This document shows positions 7,431-10,241 of a DNA stretch of 10,241 nucleotides, piece by piece (position 1 is the stretch's first letter; the number at the start of each line of letters is the position of its first letter). A program made the position numbers and the translations under genes. Source of the stretch: JAFLUQ01 sp964551215 (GTDB lineage Bacteria; Bacillota; Clostridia; UMGS1883); contig CAZKBV010000060.1 in assembly GCA_964551215.1 (NCBI GenBank), forward strand, positions 1 to 10,241, read 5' to 3'. A model generated the notes under the pieces. It had not been told where the DNA came from. It searched no databases and saw only the letters and a program-made list of their open reading frames with translations.

Positions 7431-7467
7431 TTTTATGCCGTACGGCCACCGACCGTACGGCATAAAA
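7431..7467. repeat. Perfect 15-bp inverted repeat in the yebC leader
   Basis: TTTTATGCCGTACGG (7431-7445) and its exact complement (7453-7467) flank a 7-nt spacer. Each arm begins with T4 and ends towards the loop with G/C, so on either strand the T-run precedes the stem and an A-run follows it. That is the opposite of an intrinsic terminator. A partial extra copy of the arm, ATGCCG, sits just beside it (7425-7430). It would form a stable hairpin near the 5' end of the yebC mRNA, or act as an operator or cruciform in DNA. Confidence 0.85.
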
Positions 7468-7485
7468 GCACCGGACGCCTTATTT

Positions 7486-7501
7486 ATAGTTTAATAGTTT
7501 A
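7486..7501. repeat. 8-bp tandem duplication in the yebC promoter region
   Basis: ATAGTTTA occurs twice head to tail (7486-7493, 7494-7501). It covers the likely -10 area of the promoter reading towards yebC. Confidence 0.8.
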
Positions 7502-7520
7502 AACCGGACAGGTCTGTCAA
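7491..7520 (-). promoter_or_regulatory. Candidate yebC promoter
   Basis: On the minus strand a perfect TTGACA (7520-7515) is followed after 18 bp by TATTAA (7496-7491, four of six to consensus). A start near 7484 would put the 15-bp hairpin within the first 55 nt of the mRNA. A second -10-like TACAAT (7409-7404) lies closer to the gene but has no matching -35 box. The second copy of TTGACA (7535-7530) has no -10 partner. Confidence 0.4.
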
Positions 7521-7535
7521 CGACAGGTCTGTCAA
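7507..7535. repeat. 15-bp tandem duplication over a stop codon and -35 box
   Basis: GACAGGTCTGTCAA occurs at 7507-7520 and 7522-7535, period 15. Each unit is itself a small dyad (GACAG-GT-CTGTC). Because the period is a multiple of three, the coiled-coil gene has two in-frame TGA codons 15 nt apart, and TTGACA is also duplicated. Confidence 0.85.
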
Positions 7536-8014
7536 TCCTCTTCGCCGGTTTCGCTTATCTGTTTGGAGCTCTGCTGAGAACGCATTTCCGCAAGGGCGCT
7601 GCGCACGATTTCCTGAGAGCGGGAAATTTTTTCTTCGGTCTGAGTGAGAAGAGAGGTAACATAATTTTGCGCCCCCGCGCGAAGATCTCTGGCCTTGCGG
7701 GAGGCCTCGTCGATTATCTGACCCGACTGCTCGACGGCCGCCTTTGTAATTTCATGCTCCTCAACCATGGCGGCGGCCTTTTCCTTTGCGGCGGCAACTA
7801 TCTTTTCGGCTTCGCTTTCGGCCTCGGCAAGAATACGCTTACGCTCGTCCTTTACCATTCTGGCCTGCTTGAGATCCTCGGGAAGCTTCATACGAATGTC
7901 GTCTATACATTTAAACAGCTCTTCCTTGTCGATAAGTATTCTGTTTACAAGGGGAATAGTTCTCGCGTGATCAATTTTGTCCTCAAGCATATCAATCATT
8001 TTTAAAATTTCCAT
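7532..8014 (-). CDS. DivIVA/SepIVA-like coiled-coil protein of the coaD neighbourhood
   Basis: A 160-residue, highly charged helical protein without a signal peptide or membrane span. The N-terminus (MEILKMIDMLEDKIDHARTI, then NRILIDKEELFKCIDDIR and LPEDL to residue 47) is the conserved part. Residues about 48-145 are Glu/Lys/Ala-rich heptad-like coiled coil, followed by a polar tail. Small proteins of this type are often labelled ATPase or ATP synthase subunit B/H-like in databases because of coiled-coil similarity, but no nucleotide-binding motif is present. Position next to coaD and the N-terminal pattern fit the DivIVA-like family that includes SepIVA, a septum and envelope growth factor of mycobacteria. 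That assignment is inferred. ATG 8014 has GGAGG 9 nt upstream, inside the last codons of coaD, with only 5 bp between the genes, so translation is probably coupled. The stop codon sits in a tandem repeat. Confidence 0.85.
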   Translation of the reverse strand: MEILKMIDMLEDKIDHARTIPLVNRILIDKEELFKCIDDIRMKLPEDLKQARMVKDERKRILAEAESEAEKIVAAAKEKAAAMVEEHEITKAAVEQSGQIIDEASRKARDLRAGAQNYVTSLLTQTEEKISRSQEIVRSALAEMRSQQSSKQISETGEED

Positions 8015-8019
8015 AATTT

Positions 8020-8499
8020 TTATCCTCCTATTTTAGATAAGATTTCTTGTTCGATTTCCTTCGGAACAAAGCCCGAAATGCTTCCTCCGTACCGAGCCAC
8101 TTCCTTAACTATGCTTGAGCTCAAATAGGAATAGGCGCAGTTCGTGGTAATAAAGAATGTTTCCACCCTTGGGTTTAGGGTTTTGTTTGTAAGCGCCATC
8201 TGAAATTCATATTCAAAATCGCTTACGGCTCTGAGGCCTTTTACGATAAAGCGGGCGTTTTTGCTTTCGGCATAATCCACAAGCAGCCCTTCAAAGCCCT
8301 CAATCTCAATGTTTTTAAGGTCATCGGTAACCTTCGCAAGCATAGAAATTCTTTCCTCAACCGTAAAAAGCGGTTGCTTTGCGCTGTTTTTAAGAATACC
8401 CACATATACCTTATCAAACAAAGCGCAAGTTCGGCGAATAATATCCAAATGTCCGTTCGTAACTGGGTCAAAGCTCCCGGGAATTATTGCTGTTTTCAT
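8020..8499 (-). CDS. coaD: Phosphopantetheine adenylyltransferase (PPAT)
   Basis: Catalyses the reversible transfer of an adenylyl group from ATP to 4'-phosphopantetheine, giving dephospho-CoA, the penultimate step of CoA synthesis; cytoplasmic hexamer in known members. The open frame runs to 8763, but the protein homologous to PPAT begins at ATG 8499, giving exactly 159 aa, the E. coli length. Nucleotidyltransferase motifs are intact: GSFDPVTNGH (8-17, with the HxGH-like TNGH), KGLRAVSDFEYE (87-98) and YSYLSSSIVKE (123-133, the SSS-x-x-KE ATP-binding loop). The longer reading would overlap rsmD by over 250 bp and its extra residues are unlike any PPAT. The nearest Shine-Dalgarno (GGAG at the rsmD stop) is about 14 nt upstream, which is long, so translation probably depends on ribosomes finishing rsmD 11 bp away. 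Confidence 0.97.
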   Translation of the reverse strand: MKTAIIPGSFDPVTNGHLDIIRRTCALFDKVYVGILKNSAKQPLFTVEERISMLAKVTDDLKNIEIEGFEGLLVDYAESKNARFIVKGLRAVSDFEYEFQMALTNKTLNPRVETFFITTNCAYSYLSSSIVKEVARYGGSISGFVPKEIEQEILSKIGG

Positions 8500-8510
8500 T
8501 TTTATGGGCT

Positions 8511-9062
8511 TCACTCCTTTTCTTTTAGGGATAAAAGAGTAATGTGTACCCGGCCGTACCGCCTGTCCCTTACGCGGACAAATTCGGGCGGAAAGTCCGG
8601 CACGTGAACATTTTCGTCCCATTCCACGGCTATAACTCCGCCGTCGGAAAGGAGTCTGCGGCCGCGGATAAGAGACAGAGTTTTTTCGTAAATTCCGCCG
8701 CCGTAAGGAGGATCGATGAAAATGAGAGAAAAGCTTTCCCTTGCCGAACCGAGATAGACCCACGTGTCTTTAAGCAGCACCTGCGCCCTATCCGACAGAC
8801 CGGCTTTTTCCAAATTGGTAATCACCGCGTCCCGGGCTTTTTTTGAAATATCCAAAAACACGGCTCTTTGCGCCCCGCGGCTGAGAGCCTCAATTCCCAA
8901 GGCTCCGCTTCCGGCGAAAGCGTCAAGAACGGCGGCGCCCCCGATATAAGGGATAAGCATACTGAAAAGCGCTTCCTTCACCCTGTCAAGGGTCGGTCGG
9001 GTATCAAGCCCCTCCGGCGAGATAAGCTTAAGCCCCTTTGCGCTTCCGGAAATAACTCTCAC
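8511..9062 (-). CDS. rsmD: 16S rRNA (guanine(966)-N(2))-methyltransferase
   Basis: SAM-dependent methyltransferase that modifies G966 (E. coli numbering) of 16S rRNA in the small-subunit head. From GTG 9062 the protein has 183 aa, close to the family norm, and opens with RVISGSAKGLKL, the usual RsmD start. TRPTLDRVKEALF (21-33) is a family signature. Motif I, VLDAFAGSGALGIEALSRG (45-63), binds SAM, and the catalytic DPPY is at 117-120. The frame continues up to a TTG at 9125, but GGAGG (9073-9069) stands 6 nt before GTG 9062 and the extra 21 residues are not conserved. First gene of the rsmD-coaD-coiled-coil operon, an arrangement common in Bacillota and Actinobacteria. It probably uses the promoter at 9145-9172. 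Confidence 0.96.
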   Translation of the reverse strand: MRVISGSAKGLKLISPEGLDTRPTLDRVKEALFSMLIPYIGGAAVLDAFAGSGALGIEALSRGAQRAVFLDISKKARDAVITNLEKAGLSDRAQVLLKDTWVYLGSARESFSLIFIDPPYGGGIYEKTLSLIRGRRLLSDGGVIAVEWDENVHVPDFPPEFVRVRDRRYGRVHITLLSLKEKE

Positions 9063-9332
9063 GGCTTTCCTCCAACGGGCCGCCTCCGAATACTTTTCCA
9101 CGAAAAAGCTTTCAGGGCTTCCCAATAATAATCACATATATAATATTTTATACCAACTTTTAAAAAAGTCAAGCCCTTTAGGGTCTTTTTGTGCAATATT
9201 TTTCAAAAAATTTATAATTTCCCGACCGAATCGCTCATACTCAATAAATTCGGACGAAATTTTACCCCGAAAAACAAACCTACGGGGAAACCGATACGCT
9301 GGCGAAATCAGTTCCCCCGTCCTTTAAAATCC
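9063..9332. other. Intergenic region between rsmD and the NlpC/P60 gene
   Basis: 270 bp without a credible gene. It holds the rsmD Shine-Dalgarno and promoter. On the minus strand, downstream of the NlpC/P60 stop, there are two weak stems: CCCCG/CGGGG (9265-9269 with 9283-9287, 13-nt loop, then TAAAATTT) and CCGAAT/ATTCGG (9226-9231 with 9248-9253). The first may serve as a poor terminator. A tiny dyad CCCT-TT-AGGG is at 9174-9183. Open frames here on the plus strand run antisense into the hydrolase gene and look spurious. Confidence 0.5.
9145..9172 (-). promoter_or_regulatory. Candidate promoter for the rsmD-coaD operon
   Basis: On the minus strand TTGACT (9172-9167) and TAAAAT (9150-9145) are 16 bp apart, each one base from consensus, in a strongly AT-rich stretch. 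Transcription from about 9138 would give a leader of about 75 nt before GTG 9062. Confidence 0.5.
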
Positions 9333-9983
9333 TCAGTAAACTCTTTTCGCCCAAAGGTAACGGGTGGAAAAATACGAAGAGGACATACTGTTGACAACTA
9401 TTCTTCCCTGGCCGGACGCGGCATGGATAACGCCGCCGTTGCCGTCATATATTCCAACGTGGCTGGCTCTTCCGGTTCCGCTTGTATTAAAGAACACCAA
9501 ATCCCCCGCCTGTAGGCTGTTTTTGTCAATGGTAGTGCCGACGGTTGCCTGAGCGGAGCTTGTTCTTGGAAGGGAAATTCCGCAGGCGGCGAAAACATAG
9601 GACGTAAAGCCGCTGCAATCAAAGGCGTTGGGGCCGGAAGCTCCGTAAACATAGGGCTTGCCGAGATTAGCCTTTGCCGTCTGAACTATTTTCTCCCCCA
9701 AAGCGGAAGCGGACGGCTTTTCCAAAGATATGTACCCGGCATAGCAAAAGCCCGTAGATCCGTTTTGAAGCTGAACGCAGTACCAGTCGTAGCCGTTGCA
9801 GTAAAGCAGGCCCACTTCTTCGCCCGCGCCGAGCTTAGCCACAATCTGAGAATTTGTGTCGGGAGCCGAACGCACGTTAAGGGTTGAACAAACAACATAT
9901 CCCTTGGCAAATTCCTGAGCCGCGAAAGAGGGAACGGAAAATACGACAAGGGACGCGATTAATATAGCAATGAATTTTTTCAT
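9333..9983 (-). CDS. Secreted SH3-NlpC/P60 peptidoglycan endopeptidase
   Basis: A 216-residue cell-wall hydrolase. Residues 1-22 form a signal peptide (MKKFIAILIASLVVFSVPSF, cleavage near AAQ). A bacterial SH3 domain covers about 27-88 (LNVRSAPDTNSQIVAKL, WYCVQL, GFCYAGYI), expected to bind peptidoglycan. The NlpC/P60 domain covers about 96-216, with catalytic Cys123 in FDCSGFTSYVF, His175 in SHVGIY and the third polar residue probably His187 in VIHAAS. Such enzymes cleave gamma-D-Glu-diamino acid bonds in stem peptides. The frame extends to an ATG at 10040, but that codon overlaps the -10 box; ATG 9983 has GGAGG 6 nt upstream and gives a proper signal peptide. The start codon is inside one arm of a 14-bp inverted repeat whose other arm covers the promoter, which suggests special control. 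Confidence 0.95.
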   Translation of the reverse strand: MKKFIAILIASLVVFSVPSFAAQEFAKGYVVCSTLNVRSAPDTNSQIVAKLGAGEEVGLLYCNGYDWYCVQLQNGSTGFCYAGYISLEKPSASALGEKIVQTAKANLGKPYVYGASGPNAFDCSGFTSYVFAACGISLPRTSSAQATVGTTIDKNSLQAGDLVFFNTSGTGRASHVGIYDGNGGVIHAASGQGRIVVNSMSSSYFSTRYLWAKRVY

Positions 9984-10045
9984 GGTGTACCTCCGAATTA
10001 ATTTTGTTACAAATTGATTACGAAAGCTATTGTACACCATGAAAA
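9977..10045. repeat. Perfect 14-bp inverted repeat spanning promoter and start codon of the NlpC/P60 gene
   Basis: TTTTCATGGTGTAC (9977-9990) and its exact complement (10032-10045) are separated by 41 bp. The left arm contains the ATG (9983-9981) and touches the last G of the GGAGG. The right arm overlaps the spacer and half of the -10 hexamer of the proximal promoter. In a transcript from further upstream, the two arms would pair and bury the start codon. In DNA they form two widely spaced half-sites. Confidence 0.9.
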
Positions 10046-10057
10046 TGGATTTGTCAA
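10029..10057 (-). promoter_or_regulatory. Strong sigma-A promoter of the NlpC/P60 gene
   Basis: On the minus strand a perfect TTGACA (10057-10052), a 17-bp spacer and TACAAT (10034-10029, five of six). Transcription would start near 10021, giving a leader of about 38 nt that contains GGAGG but not the upstream arm of the inverted repeat. Confidence 0.8.
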
Positions 10058-10241
10058 ACTTTTTTAATAAATTTTAACAATTTTTTTATATTTTTCAAGC
10101 TAAAAGCAATTTTCGTTAAGTTTTTTTCACGAAAAATGTGATAATTCCCGTAGAATTTGAGCTTTGGCCCATAAATGTGCTTAACTTTTTTGTAACATTT
10201 TCGGAATAATTGTCAAAATATGTCTTGCCTTGATTGCGCCC
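10046..10241. other. AT-rich upstream region of the NlpC/P60 gene
   Basis: About 196 bp to the window edge, very AT-rich with many T-runs and no open frame of note. It includes the -35 of the proximal promoter, a 7-bp stem (TTTTCGT 10110-10116 with ACGAAAA 10129-10135) and a possible distal promoter. I see no riboswitch or RNA gene. Confidence 0.5.
10189..10216 (-). promoter_or_regulatory. Possible distal promoter of the NlpC/P60 gene
   Basis: On the minus strand a perfect TTGACA (10216-10211), 16 bp, then TACAAA (10194-10189). The -10 is two bases from consensus and the spacer is one short, so this is weaker than the proximal promoter. RNA from here would have a leader of about 200 nt that includes both arms of the 14-bp inverted repeat. 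Confidence 0.35.

Noticed and set aside
8500..8763. N-terminal extension of coaD (88 extra residues)
   Set aside because: It overlaps most of the 3' half of rsmD in another frame, is Arg/Ser-rich and unlike PPAT; ATG 8499 gives the exact family length.
9063..9125. TTG start adding 21 residues to RsmD
   Set aside because: GTG 9062 has GGAGG at ideal spacing and matches the family N-terminus; the extension has no conserved content.
9189..9515. 108-residue plus-strand frame running into the hydrolase gene
   Set aside because: No Shine-Dalgarno or promoter, low-complexity composition, and mostly antisense to conserved NlpC/P60 sequence.
9984..10040. Upstream ATG adding 19 residues to the NlpC/P60 protein
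   Set aside because: It lies in the promoter spacer/-10 region, has no Shine-Dalgarno, and would hide the signal peptide.
10046..10241. Cyclic di-AMP (ydaO/yuaA) riboswitch before the NlpC/P60 gene
   Set aside because: This riboswitch often precedes such hydrolases, but I could not find its conserved GC-rich core on the minus strand; the region is mostly A/T runs. A covariance-model search would settle it.

Overview
The window looks like chromosomal housekeeping DNA from a Bacillota bacterium, most likely class Clostridia. The evidence is the gene set: MutS2, a SpoVB/MOP-type flippase, YeiH, a DacF/DacA-type carboxypeptidase, YebC, a DivIVA/SepIVA-like coiled-coil protein beside coaD, and a secreted SH3-NlpC/P60 hydrolase. 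Shine-Dalgarno sequences are strong GGAGG types and sigma-A-like promoters are well formed. Genes have moderate GC, intergenic DNA is clearly AT-richer, and TTG and GTG starts are used. The lineage is an inference. I see no tRNA, rRNA, transposase, prophage or CRISPR.

Layout: positions 1-133 hold a cluster of G/C-rich hairpins. mutS2 lies on the minus strand (134-2515). A 224-bp divergent intergenic region (2516-2739) separates it from two plus-strand membrane-protein genes, a lipid-linked oligosaccharide flippase (2740-4284) and a YeiH-type putative sulfate exporter (4361-5407), the latter with its own promoter. A convergent junction of about 40 bp follows. From there everything is on the minus strand. 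Read in transcription order from the right edge: NlpC/P60 hydrolase (9983-9333), rsmD (9062-8511), coaD (8499-8020), a small coiled-coil protein (8014-7532), yebC (7388-6660) and D-Ala-D-Ala carboxypeptidase (6583-5447). rsmD, coaD and the coiled-coil gene are tightly spaced (11 and 5 bp) and form an operon. Three start codons differ from the longest open frame: rsmD starts at GTG 9062, coaD at ATG 8499, and the carboxypeptidase at TTG 6583.

Several products work on the cell envelope: the flippase, the carboxypeptidase, the NlpC/P60 endopeptidase and possibly the coiled-coil protein. The others serve DNA or ribosome maintenance (MutS2), 16S rRNA methylation (RsmD), CoA synthesis (CoaD) and translation or regulation (YebC).

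I did not find a new multi-gene system; the genes are conventional. The interesting material is in the gaps. (1) A perfect 14-bp inverted repeat has one arm on the -10 region and the other on the start codon of the NlpC/P60 gene. (2) An intrinsic terminator after yebC has a 3' arm that contains the Shine-Dalgarno of the carboxypeptidase gene. (3) A perfect 15-bp inverted repeat in the yebC leader has its T-runs on the wrong side for a terminator. (4) Short exact tandem duplications recur at expression signals (two ribosome-binding sites, one stop codon/-35 box, one -10 region).
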